Of a DNA stretch of 64,000 nucleotides, positions 35,430 through 47,500 are shown in pieces. The translations under genes were made by a program, and so were the position numbers. Positions within the stretch are counted from its first letter, which is position 1. Every line of letters begins with the position of its first letter. The stretch spans positions 8,302,501-8,366,500 of the forward strand of contig NC_091002.1 in NCBI RefSeq assembly GCF_041146395.1. The letters are read 5' to 3'. This DNA is from Eulemur rufifrons. Lineage: Eukaryota > Chordata > Mammalia > Primates > Lemuridae. Below the pieces are notes generated by a model. It was not told the DNA's origin and did no database searches. It was given only the letters and a program-made list of their open reading frames with translations.

Positions 35430-38400
35430 AGGTTCTGGAGGGTCAGGGCTCTGCTGCTCGACTGGGTGCTGGATTAGCTTGTGACAGTGCGTTGAACTAC
35501 TACACTTGGGGCACTTTTCTACGTGAGTGCCGCACTTGCCAATAAAAATGATTTTGAAACAATAAAACAGTTTCGAGTATGTCTGTCAGCTCTCAGAAAG
35601 TCCACCCCACGTGAGCTGTGCCATGCCTGCCCCCGCGTGTGCACACATCACGCGAGCTGTGCATGTGTGCGCGCTTACACGGCTGTGCACGTCCTTCTTA
35701 CCTTTGCCTCGCCTGGGCTCCGCGGGGCCGGGGCTGCTGGTCTGGGAGAATTTGCAGAGGTAGGTCCGGGGCGTTTTGCAGACCGCCAACCTCTGACCTC
35801 TCCCCGGGACCTGAGAAGGTAGAAGGGCGCTCTTTGGGGACAGGGGGGAAGGGAGGCATGTGACCACCGTGGGCTGACAACAGGACATCAGAGGAGAGGA
35901 CACAGGCAGCTCCAGGGGAGGGTCCCTCTCAGGTGGTGGGAGGTGACACAGGGGCTCCTCTCTCCAAGGACCCGCGGACGGTGGCTCCAGGGCCCAGGGA
36001 GTAGGGGTCTCTTCTTCTGAAGTGAAGGGAAAGAGGTGGGGAGAAGGGGACCCATTTCCCCTTGCAGGGTCTCTTGCCTGGGATGTCCCTGGAGCCTGGT
36101 GCAATCCCGGGAGGGGGTCTCAGTGACAGCCACAGGGGTGCAGGGATGGTACATAGCCTGCTCCATCAGAGGGGACACCTACAGGGTGGAGATTGCTCCT
36201 ATATTCTCAGAGAGGACCCCGGGGCTCAGAGACATTGGTAGCAATAAGGAAAGTGGGTCATCTTCCTCCCGCCCCCATCCTGTCACCTCTCTGTGTCTGC
36301 ACACCCCTGGGCATCCGGGCGTTCCTGGACATTGAGTTTTGAGGTTTGGTTCGGAGCGAAGTGGCAGGCGCTGGCCGGGAATTGTAGAGTTAAGAGGCTC
36401 ACGAGGCCCATTCTAGCCAGAACGCACCCACTGAGCACCCGCTCTGTTCCTGGCACTGGGGTTGGTTCTGGGACGCAGCTGTGATTTAAGCAGTTTGCGG
36501 CTCCTGGAGCTGACGTTGTGGGGAGGACGTAGTCAGTTTCTAAAGGAGCAGGAAACGAACGGATAGCTGGAGACCACGCGTGCCCTCGAGGGTCCCCAGG
36601 CCCTCCGCACGGCAGGCTCAGGCTTCCTGGAAGGGCTGCCGTGTGCGGTGAGCGTTAGCGGGTGTGTCTGTTTCCCGCGGCTGCTGTGACAAACGCACAC
36701 AAACTCTGTGGACTAAAACAACACACATTTCTTCCCTTGCAGTCCTGGAGGCCAGGAGTCTAAAACCGTTCTGTCCGGGTTAAAGTCAAGGTGTCAGCCG
36801 GGCAGTTCCTCCTAGGGGGCTGGGGGGAGCGCACTTCCTTGCCTTTTTCAGCTCCTGGAAGTCACTGGCATTCTGGGCCCCTCCCTCAGGTCACCCCCAC
36901 CTCTTGCTTCCACCCTCACAGCTTCTACTCTCCCTCTAAAACCATCTGCACCCCCTTTCCCAGGACACCGTGGTCACCTCAGGCCCACGGGATAACCCGG
37001 GATGATCTCCCCACTTCAGGGTCCTTCACTTGATCACGTTTGCAAAGCCCCGTTTGCCATGCAAGACATTCCAGGGTTCTGGGGGTCATGACCTGGGCAC
37101 CTCTGGGGCCACTTTTCAGCCACACGGAGGGGTGGTGAGCAGGAATGACGCCGACCAGGGCAGGTGAGGGCTCAGGCAGGAGCGCTTGTTCCGAGGCCTG
37201 GCTGGAGAGAGGGTTGGAGGGAGGTGAAAGCACACCAGGTCCCCCCAAGGCCACAGACCACAGCCAAGGACAGGAGAGCCCTCGGGGCTATGAGGGGACA
37301 GAGGTGGTGGGGCCGGCGTCACGCCAGTGCTGACAGCGCGAGCTCCCCTCTGCTGCTCTGGTCTCTGACCCATTCCAGAATTTCCTTCTTTGGTCCTTGT
37401 TCTGGGTCTCCTCATCCTGGAGGGACAGGGAGGGACTCAGAAGGAAGAGGTAGTGACGGCAGGTCAGCTGCCGGAGGCAGGGCTGAAGATCCTGGACGAC
37501 CCCATGCCATGAGCGGATGTTTGTCCTGCTGCAGCTGCACCACAGCTGCCTGAGGGACAGGAGCCTGGCCCTGGTCACCTGGAGGCCAGCCACCAGCCCA
37601 CGTGTGACCGGAGCAAGTCCTGCCCTCTGGGCCTCTGTCTCTGCCTCCGGACAGTGGGGCTTGTGCCCGTGGGACTGCAGGAGCTTGCTGAGGATGCAAG
37701 GCCGGGCAGGTGCTCCTCCTGGCAGGCGCTGCCCATTGGCACCCTGCTTGCGGCCTCGTAGGACACACAGCGGAGGGGCGGGCCGCGGCCCAGAGCCAGC
37801 TGCACGGGAGCCTGAGGGTTGCGCAATGGCCCCAGCGGCAGCTGGCGGGCTCTGGAAAAGTTGTTTTTCACCAAGTGCAGCTGGATAAGCAGCCGAGAGG
37901 CCAGCTCCGCCCGGGGAGTGGCCAGGCCTGGAGGGGCCCAGAGGAGGACAGAGCCCACTCCCACCGTGGCAGGGCCAGCAGGGCGGGTGACAGGGCAGCC
38001 CCCTGGCATCAGGGGTGGTTGTCTGAGAGCCGGCTATCCTTCTCTGGACAGTGGCAACCACTGGCCTCCCTGGATGCGCAAGCTCAGAGCTGAAGGCCCC
38101 GACAGAAAGCTTCAGAACTGAGACCACCACCCTGGCCCACTGACACCTGAGCTCAGAGACCCCCACAGCCCACCTTCCCATTTCACGGATGGGCTGGCTG
38201 AGGCTCCATGGGGAGGGGCTGGTGGCAGGGAGCAGAAGGATGGGAGGGAAGCAACATTCTGTGGGCTCTTTGGGGACCAGACCTGAGTCAGGAACCTCCT
38301 ACTTGGTGTCTAATTCAGTGTTTGCACATTCACTTCACCTCCCTGTGGATGAACCAAACTGTTAAGAAAATATCCCCATTTCCCAGATGTGGAAACTGAG

Positions 38401-40414
38401 TCTGGAGAGGTCATCTGAACCCAGCTTCCTGACTCCTTGGTCCCTGCACGGGATCTCGGGAGCTGGGGAGGCCTCCTGTGCTGGGTGTAAGTTGAACTTG
38501 GTCCAGACAGAACCAGGAGTGCTCAGCCCATTTGTGAGTGAGCGGGATGGAGCTCGCGGTGTCTGTGAGCTTGCCTTCCCCCCGCTGCGTTGCAGGCAGA
38601 GGCAGGTGGTCAGGAAGGTGGTCTGAGCCCGGGCGTAGGGACAGCTCCGGGGGGTGGGGACAGGCATCAAGGGAGGGGAGCTGGGCTTCTGCCCACCACC
38701 CCGTAGGCACGAACGCAGGGGCAGTGGGACCAGGCAGAATCCCTAGACGTGGTTCCAGAAATCCTTACAGTGACCCATGACCTCTCGGATTTGGGAGGCT
38801 TCTCTGGCGGCCCCCACCCTTGGCTCTGTGCCCCCCATTCCCCTAAGCACTGCCTCTCGCACAACTGACAAGTCCACCGCCCTCTTCTCGAGCCCAGCTC
38901 CTCGCACCGACGGGCTCCGACTCTCAGCCGGAGCCCAAAGGTGCATGAGCAAGGGCCACGCCTGGGGCTGCTGTGCCTGTGGGGAGCAGAGGACCCGCCG
39001 GTGGGAGTGAGGGCAGAGGCCTGGACGTGGGCAGATGGGCCCTTAGCACCAGCTGAGATCGGGAGGTGGGCAGGAGCCACAGCTGGGGGCTTTGGCACAC
39101 TCCCGGTGGGGGCGGCAGAGTGGGGGCCGGGAGGGAGGCTGAGCCGGGCTCTGGGGCCTGGCTGACTTTCACAGATGTGGGCAGCAGCTCCTGCAACAGG
39201 AGGGCCACACTGTCAGAGGCCAGGACTGGGTGGGCTGGGGTGGCATGGGGGCCAGGAAGCATCTTGTGGGGCTGCCTTTGTGCCTGGCCCCCTTCCTCCC
39301 CAGCAGGGGCTGGTGCGGCCTGGGCGCAAGGAGGGCTAGGCAGTGCGCGGTCATCTGAGCCTGCAGCTTTCAAAACTAAGGCCGGTGAACCAGATCGGGG
39401 CCCTCCTGACAAAACCGCTGCAACCTTTTCCCTGTCCTTTCTGGGTGTGGTGCGGCCCTCTCCTGTCTGCTCCTCACCCTGGAGCCGGCCACCACCCAGC
39501 CCCGTCTCCAGGGATCTCCTGTGAGACCCGCCAAGGTGCCAGACAGGATGCCGGCAGCTACCAAACGGCCATCTGAGGCCAGCTCCTAGCTTCAGCCCTG
39601 TGCAGGGTCATTTAGAATCTGACCTGTTGAATCTCAGGCTCTCAGAGCTGGGCAGGACTGCAGTTCTGTAGTGCACCCCTCCCTGGAGGGACAAGGGGGT
39701 CACACAGCCACCAGAGGCCGGCTGGGGGCAGACCCTGCCCCTGTGTGGGATTGGGGCGAGGGTCCCAGATCCTTCTGAGCTCGGTGACCCAGAGCACAGG
39801 CTTGGCCGACAGCCCTGGGATCCCTCCTTCTCATCCCTGTGTGCACCCCTCACTCCCAGCCCTGATGCCCCCCACGGAGCCATCCTAAGGACTCCCCCGG
39901 AGAAGTTCATGGCCCTCAATGCCCTGCTTCCAGACATCCTGAGCTGTGTCCCTGGACCTTCTGCTTTTAAAACAATCTTCCTGCCTCAGTTTCCCCATTG
40001 CTGAGTGGGCTGCAGTGAGGGTGATATGGGACAGATGCGAGGACAGCTTTTCCTGTGGCCAGGCAGGCACAGTGAGGTGTAGTAGGAGCTCCCCTTGGGC
40101 GGCTTCCCAAGGGCCAAACCAATGACCTTGTCCCCTGAGGCCACCAGGAGGCTGGTGGCATCAGCATTCCCCTCAAACAGAGAAACAGGCCCAGGGGGAG
40201 CAGGGGTGCTTCTTGCCCAAGACCGTGGAGCTTGAAGTGCAGGAGCCAAGTTCCAAGCTCTGGGGCTCGACTTGCAGCCCACCCCCTGCACGCAGCCCCG
40301 AGGGCTGGTGTGTGCTGGAGACTGTGAAGGGCCAGGTCTTGCACGTGTGCCCGGCTGCGTTTTAGCTGTGAATCTCCAGGAAAAGCGCCGGCCAGTGGAG
40401 GGGGAGGCTGCCCA
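35430..40414. other. Intergenic sequence downstream of HTRA3
   Basis: GC-rich, with a MaLR-like LTR at 36670. A 297-codon minus-strand frame (37288-38181) has no recognisable domain and low-complexity composition, so it is not called. By human synteny the next gene this way should be ACOX3, which is not seen. Confidence 0.65.
36670..37060 (-). mobile_element. MaLR-like LTR, reverse orientation
   Basis: Plus strand has GTTTCCCGCGGCTGCTGTGA, CTAAAACAACACACATTTCT, GTCCTGGAGGCCAGGAGTC and CTTGATCACGTTTGCAAAGC, in the order of a reverse-oriented MLT1-class LTR. The subfamily is not determined. Confidence 0.6.
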
Positions 40415-41345
40415 GACACCCCTGCTGTGTAAACTTTAATTTCCATACAGTAGAGAAACATACAGTACAAGCAACATTGGGGGTTGACTCTACAGCGAAG
40501 CTCACACGTACACCTGGAGACACGCGCCTCCCGCAGACAGGACAGGGAGGCCGTGAGATCCCACTTGCTCTGGGTGGCAGTTCCGTGAGAATGGGCTTCC
40601 GCAGCCCAGAACTGCATGCGGAGGTGAAGCCAGCTCAGTCCTGGCACTCGGCAGGTCCACAGTCCCTGCAGGCCACCCATGGTCACCTTGGGGAGGATAT
40701 GTTTCTCCAGGCAGCTCACCCACCTGACCTTCTCGCCAGTGTAGGACATGCCCTGCTTCCAGCCAGCCTCCTGCCTGCCAGTGCGGGGCTCGTCTCGGCA
40801 GGCAGGGGACATTTGCTTAGCACCTGCACCGGGCTGGACCCCTCAAGGGGGTCAGCCGTGGCCGGCCCTCCAGGACTCCAGGCTGGCGGGCAGGCAGCCC
40901 CTGCCCTACAATGAACGTGGTGGATGTTGTGGCAGACGGAGCCGGGCTGTGGGTCGGGAGGTGTTTGTGGGGGAGGAGTCTTGGCAGTGGGAGCTGAAGT
41001 AGGTTGGGGACAGCAGGGGACATTGCACACAGAGGTTTCCCAGGTGCAGAGGGAGGAGGCTATGAGAGGAGGAACAGCCGGAGTTTCCTAGATGTCCCTG
41101 GCACGTGGAGGTGAACTTCAGGAGCACCAGCACCAGGTGCCATCCAGCCTCCCTCTCCAGCACTCCCCTGAGGCTGGGATTCGGACCCCTGGCCAGGCCC
41201 GGCCTCCGGCTCTGCCCCTGGACGGCCCAGGAGGAGCTGCTGGCCCTGCTGAGGACTGACAGAGGTCCTTCGTCTGGATCTCGGGGAGGCAGCGCCCCCC
41301 ACCGTCTGCAGGCTCTGGCGCTTGGCGCTGGAGGAAGGCAGCCCC
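40415..41345 (-). other. HTRA3: HTRA3 long-form 3' UTR
   Basis: About 930 bases of non-coding sequence follow the stop codon up to an ATTAAA poly(A) signal. The length agrees with the roughly 0.9 kb 3' UTR I recall for human HTRA3. It is GC-rich with no transposon I recognise. Open frames crossing it (for example minus 39967-40812) run past the stop and are not coding. The cleavage point is estimated, not seen. Confidence 0.75.
40435..40440 (-). promoter_or_regulatory. HTRA3: Poly(A) signal ATTAAA of HTRA3
   Basis: The minus strand reads TGGAAATTAAAGTTTACAC here, an ATTAAA variant signal about 905 bases past the stop codon. No AATAAA closer to the stop was noticed on the minus strand. The preceding run TTGTACTGTATGTTTCTCTA is AT-rich against GC-rich surroundings, as is usual near a poly(A) site. 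Confidence 0.7.
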
Positions 41346-41511
41346 TCACACGACCACCTCGGGCGCGATGCTGAAGAGGAGGTCGTCGTTGCCCCGCCGC
41401 ACCTCCAGCAGTAGCGGGGACTCAGTCAGGACGGCCTCCTGCAGCTCGCTCGAGTCAGCCAGGCGGCGCCCGTTGACCTTGACGATGATGTCGCCATCTT
41501 GGATGCCGCCC
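41346..41511 (-). CDS. HTRA3: HTRA3 exon 10, PDZ end and stop codon
   Basis: The terminal coding exon completes an Arg codon and encodes 54 residues from [20 protein letters not shown] to FSIAPEVVV, followed by TGA at 41346-41348. [13 protein letters not shown] is the hallmark PDZ motif of HtrA proteins. The acceptor is CGTGGCAG/G. From memory human has NGRPLVDS and ends EVVM, so the Arg-Leu-Ala change and the final Val are species differences rather than frame errors. Confidence 0.96.
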
Positions 41512-44500
41512 CTGCCACGGGAGAGACCACGTCACCAAGTGCAGCCCACCAGGCCGGGGGCACGCTCGGGTGTAACAGCAGCGGTTTAGCAAAACTCATT
41601 TCTACGGGAAACAACAGTGCCCTGACCCCAAGGCGCTTACACCAGACGAGAGCCAATGTCATGGTGGGCAAAGGACTTTTCCCACTACTCCTCCCACGCG
41701 TCAGGAGGGTGGGTTCAAGCTCTGGCTGCAGCCTTTTTAGCTGGGCTGCCTCTGTGCTACCCTGTCCCTTTCAGCCTCAGTTTTCATGTTTACAGTCCTA
41801 TGTGGAGAAGCACTTTGCAAATTACAGAGACGCCCAGGTGTCAGTTCCGATGCTACTGTAGTCACTAAAGCTTCCTAGGACCCCTGCACAAGAGGCAGGG
41901 CTCTCAGGGCAGCCTCCCTCTGCACGAGGCTCGCTGAGACCTCCCTACCTCCGGGAAGGAAGAAGATGGCATCGTGGCTGGATGTGTGGGCACTAGCATC
42001 AGACTGACACATGCCAGCTGCATGACCTGGAAGAATTAACTTCTTTGGGCCTCAATCTCCCCACCTGTAAAATGGGTAGGGGCAGTGGCCTGCACAAACC
42101 TGGCTGCAGTGAGGATTAACAGAGGACGTGTGTGAACCGCAAGGCTCACAGGGCAGCCTCAGCCAGCATCAGGCACTGGTGCTCCTGATCCCCTCTGTCT
42201 CTGGCTCATGAGGGGCCCTGCACGTGGCCACCTGGAATTACAGTCTAAAACTACAGATCTGACCCAGCCCACCCATTGCACAGATGAAGACCTGAGCCAA
42301 GGAGAAACGACTTGTTCGGAGCCCTCCCTGGGCAATAGAGCCACCATGCCAGTGTGTGGTGACGTCGCTGCGCTGCCTGCCTCTGCAGTCGTGTTGCAAC
42401 CCTGTACTTGAAGACTTCAAAGAAAACAATGCTTCATCTCATTTGACCTTCACAGAGTCTCCCAGGGGTAGAAAGAGTAGACAGAATCGTCTGCATTTTA
42501 CAGATGAGGAAACTGAGGCCCAGGAAGACCCAGGCCGGCTCGTGGGCTGGTGAGAGAGTCAGGCTCAGAGCAGGTTCTCCGCTCTGGCGGGGACTCTTTA
42601 TCGTCTGCTGCTCGAGGTAAGGACGTTCTGGCCGAGGTCAGACATGGCCAGGGCTCCAAGGGAGGGTTCATCTCTCTGTCCCTCCCCTGGCTTAGAGGAC
42701 AGGCCAGAACTCGCCTGCCCCCTCCCTGCCCCTCCCACATCACTTTGCCAGGAAGCTCCAGGCACTGGGCCCACCAGCCAGGGTATCTGGATGCTCCCAT
42801 CGGCCTTCCTGCCTCCCCTGGCAGAGCCTACCTCTGAGAAGGTGAGTCTGGCACAACCTCTTGCACATAAATGCCACTGCTGACTTCAGGGAAGTCCGGG
42901 TTGCTGGCCTTCAGCTCGTCCACCAGGCTGGAAAGACAGTTCAGCTCGAAAGGCTGCTCTTCAGAGCCACCCCCGGCTCCTCGGCACAAAGCTGCCCCGT
43001 CCCTCCAGCTCCAGGCTAGACATGGAACCCCCTCTGGCCCCCACACTGCCCTGTCTGCCACTGGCCACTCCGTGTCCCCATCAGACACAGGCTGCTCAAG
43101 AGAAATGTAGTGGCAATGGCTAGCTAGACGTGGGAGAAGGGAGAGAGGGATGGGCTGATGGGAGGAACAGCAGGAGGACAAGGGGGCAGATGGAAGGACA
43201 GACGGATGGACAGACAGACAATGGGTGGGGCATGGGATGGACAGATAGAAGGTTTGGACAGATGGTGGGATGGGAAGATAAATGGACGAAAGAGGAAGAA
43301 CACAATTAAAAGATAAGTTGGCATATTGGTCTTGATTATAACTTTCAAATGAAATCCCTGGATTAACAGTTGCCAGTGGCAGAAATGGGAAGAATGACCA
43401 TTGTGGGGACCACATGGGTTTGAGGGAATGGTCAGTTGACCTAGTTCTTCCCATGCTCTTGAGAAGGGCAGAAGGAATCTACCAGGCAGAGGCAGGAATG
43501 GCATCAAAGCACAGGTACTGGCCAGAGCGTAGGTCAGAAGCCCAAGTGTGTACTGCCCCTCGGAGCAGCTGCAAGTGGCCTGGCATGGCTGGGCCAGGGT
43601 CTGGAAGGGGCCGTGGGGGTGTAGGATGGGAGCCGGGGGGCGGCGCCCTTCAGACACCCACCTAGGTGTGATGGTTCGCATGCGGATGCCAATGAAGCGC
43701 TTCTTCCAGTCTGGAAAGAAAACACAGTGGGACTCAGTTAGGGCTGCTGTGAAAGCCACCACCCACCCCCTAAGGGAACAGCCAGGGTTAGAAATTGCCC
43801 AGCAGGCCCAGGAAGCAGCAGGAGCGGTCCTGTTCGCCCGGCCTTGTGTGGTCAAGCATCTAGAGTTGGCCTCTTCTCCTGACTGCTCTCACAGAGCCAG
43901 GAGGTGTTCTATGTCCTACGTGGCTCACCCCACACTGGCCTCGTGTCCACCCCATCCTGCACCCAACCACGTCAGCTCCACGCCCAACCCCAGTGCCCAG
44001 CGGGGCTCTCCTCTCCAGCTTCCATGCTGCTGGTTCCCCAGATTCTCCTTGCTTGGAACTGAACTTGTCACCTTCCCCTGCCTTCCTCCTAGACAACAAT
44101 GTTAAGTGACAGTGCCCGGGCCCTGTGGTCGGAGCATCACACACACAACCCACAGAGAGGGCCCCTCGTCCAGCTGCTCTGGCCTGGGACTCAGCAGGTG
44201 CCGTCCCCAGAAATAATTGTAACACATTCTGAACCGTAAAACAAGACTCAATAAATTTTAAATTTTCATTTCACAAAAGTTTTCTGACCACAATGGAATT
44301 AAACTAGAAATCAATAATAGAAAAGTATCTAGAAAATTCCCAAATACTTGGAAACTAAATAACATACTTCTAAACAGCTCATCTTCAAAGAAGAAATTGA
44401 AAGGGGAATTAGAAAGTATTTTTACTGAATAAAAATGTGTATATAACATATCAAAATTTGTACGATTGGGAGGGAGTACTTAGACGGAAATTAATAGCAC

Positions 44501-47500
44501 TAAGGGGCTCACATTGGAAAGTAAGAAAAGTCTCAAATCAATAATCTCAGTTTTCATTTTAAAAACTAGAAAAAGAAGACCAAATGAAACCCAGAGTAAA
44601 CAGAAGAAAGGAAACAATAAAGATAAGAGTGTAAATCAATGAAATAGGAAACAAAAACACAATAAAAAATTTTAAAATAAAAGCTGAGTCTTTGAGATCA
44701 ATATAATTTGTAAATCTTTGGCCAGATTGATAATGAAAAAAAGAGAGAAGATACAATTATCAATAAAGAATCAGAGAGGTGACATTACTACAGATCCTAC
44801 AGATATTAAAAGGATAATAAGAGAATATTATGAACAACCCGATGCCAATAAATTTGACAACTTAGACAAAATGGACAAATGTCTTGAAATTTCCAAACTA
44901 CCAAAGCTCACTCAAGAAGAAATAGAGAACCTGAATAGCCCTGAATCTATTACAGAACTTCAATTTGTAGTTAAAAATATTTCCAGAAAGAAAACTTCAA
45001 GCCCAGAAGGTCTCACTGGAGAATTGTGCCAAATGTTTAAAGAAGAAATAGTACCAATTTTGCACAAACTCCTCCAAAAATCTGAAAATAAGTGAATACT
45101 TCTAAACTCATTGTCATGATACCGAAACCAGAAAAGAAAACTAGACCAATATCCCACGTGAAGATAGATGCAAAGATTCTTTAAGTAAATCAAATACAAC
45201 AAACTATATTAATATAAAGGATAATACACCATGACTAAAGGAAGTTAATCCCAGGAATGTAAGGTTGGTTTAACATTTAAAAAATCAACCAATGCAATTT
45301 ACCACATTAACAGACTAAAAAGGAAAACCTTATGGTCATCTCAAAAGATGTACAAAAAGCACCTGACAAAATCTAACATCTGTTCTTAATAAAAACTGGA
45401 AATAGAAAAGAACTTTACAACCTGATAAAGGACATCAATGAAGAATCTTTAGGTAACATCACACTTAACAGTGAAAGACTGAATGTTTTCTCCCTTACAT
45501 CAGGAACTGGACAAGGTTGTCCATTCTCACCAGTTCTATTCAATATTTTGCTGAAAGTTCTAGCCAGGCAACACAAAAAAGGCACTCAGACAGGAAAGGA
45601 AGAAATAAAACTCTTTATTCACAGACTACATAACATTCTCTGTAGAAAATCTGATGAAATCTACGAAAAATCTCTTAGAACCAGTAAGTGAATTATCAAG
45701 ATATCTGATGATCAACATACAAAAATCATTTTTATTTGTATATTCTAGTAGCAAACCACCAGAAACACGGAAATGCAAAGGACCCAGAAGAGCCAAAACA
45801 GCTTTGAAGAGGAAGAACAAAGTTGGAGGACTTACAGCACCAGAATTCAAGACTTGTTGTAAAGCTACAGTAATCGAGACAGTATAATATTGGTCTAGAG
45901 ACAGACAGACATCTGGAACAGCATGTGATCATTTTGGGGGACCAAGGTGTGCAGGCACTTCAATGGAGAAAAGATAGTCTTTCCAACAAGTGCTGCTAGA
46001 AAGATTGAATATCCAAAGCAACCTTCCCCCAAAAAAACCAAAAAAATTTTTGATCTATACTTTGCACGATTAAAAAAAATTCAAAATGTATCACAGTACC
46101 AAATCTGAAACTTCAAAAAGTAAAACTTCTAGAACAAAATGTAGGAGAAAATCTTTCAGGTCTCAGGTTAGCAAAGATTTCTTAGGTACAACACCAAATG
46201 CATGATCAGTTAAAAAAAATTGGACCTCATCAAAATTTATGAAACTTCTGCTCTTTAACGACACTGTTAAGAGAATGAAAGACAAGCCATGGACTGGGAG
46301 AAAATATCTGCAATTCACTTATCCGGCAAAGGACTCACATCCAAGATGTGTAAAGAAGTCCCACAACTTGCTCATAAGAACATAAACCACCCACATTTCT
46401 TAAATGGGCAAAATATTTAAACAGACATGTCACCAAAGATTAACAGATGGAGAATAAGCCAAGTGGGAGGTGGTCGGAGCGGGCGGGTGGCCTGACCGCA
46501 TGGGTCTGGTGGGTTGAGAAAGGCCTTGGTTTCCTCCCTGAATCACAAGCGTGACCTGCCCGCAGTTTTGAGAGGACCGTGCGCTGTGGGATGGTCTGTG
46601 GGGCGAGGGCAGTGACAGGGGCACGGCTGGACCTGGGCTGTGGGTGGTAAGGGCAGGCTGTGTCTTGAAGGCACAGGTGTCCAAGGCACTTGCAGGGGTG
46701 GGCGGGGAAGCGGGGCTGCAGGGGTGGGGGTCCTGTCAGGCGCACTGGAGTGGGAGCTGGCCATCGATGTCCATGCGGAAGCTCTGAGCCTGGCGGTGCA
46801 GAGAGGACTGGGGTGGGGTGCAAATCTGGGGAGTTCCTTTCTGGGGGTGTCTAAATCCACGACGCTGGCCAGGCACAGCCATCTTGGGGGTGCTTCCTGC
46901 TCCCACTGCCTGGGGTCCCCCAGTCCCTAGAGCCTGCTGCATCTCCCTGCCTGAGGTCTCGGCCAGAGGTCACCTCCTAAGTGGGGTCTCCCCGCCCCCA
47001 TCCGCTGCAGTCTCCACCCTCATGTGCTTTGCCCCCTCCGCCAGCCCCAGTGCATCACTCCAACCTCGTGGCCTGTTGGGGGGCGCTTTGATGGCTCGCC
47101 TCCCTGCCGGAAGGAAGCACAGAGGGCAGCACCCCCATCTGTCTGGCTGTGGGAGTCCAAGGCACAGAGCGGGCACCTGTGTGCTTGCCCTGGTGCTGCT
47201 GACGTAGACCCCCCGTGTGGGCAAGAAGGCCGAGGCTCACGATGGGCTTGGCTCTCGGGGACTCTTCCCCTGGAGCTTCAGGAGAGGTGCGCAGAGCGCC
47301 CACCATCTGGGCCACCTGGCTCCCCACCCACCCTTCCCCTGCCGGGTGGGTGGGCGGCCTCTTCCCCCCTTCTCATCTACTGGGGAGGGACTCAGGACTC
47401 CACCCAGCACAGAGCAGGGGCTTCCAGAGTCTGTCTCCGACCTCTGAGCCTGGGGAACCCCGTGACCTCTGAGCCCAGAGAACGTGCGTCCCCTCTTCCC

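Larger units (their letters stand above)
41512..42831 (-). other. HTRA3: HTRA3 intron 9
   Basis: A 1.3 kb intron containing two MIR relics in opposite orientation (about 41970-42160 plus, 42420-42560 minus). Confidence 0.9.

Noticed and set aside
37288..38181. Minus-strand open frame of 297 codons
   Set aside because: Ala/Gly/Ser/Arg-rich without recognisable domain, overlapped by equally long frames on both strands; no splice or codon signal supports it.
39967..40812. Minus-strand open frame of 281 codons
   Set aside because: Lies over and beyond the HTRA3 3' UTR with no start context or domain.
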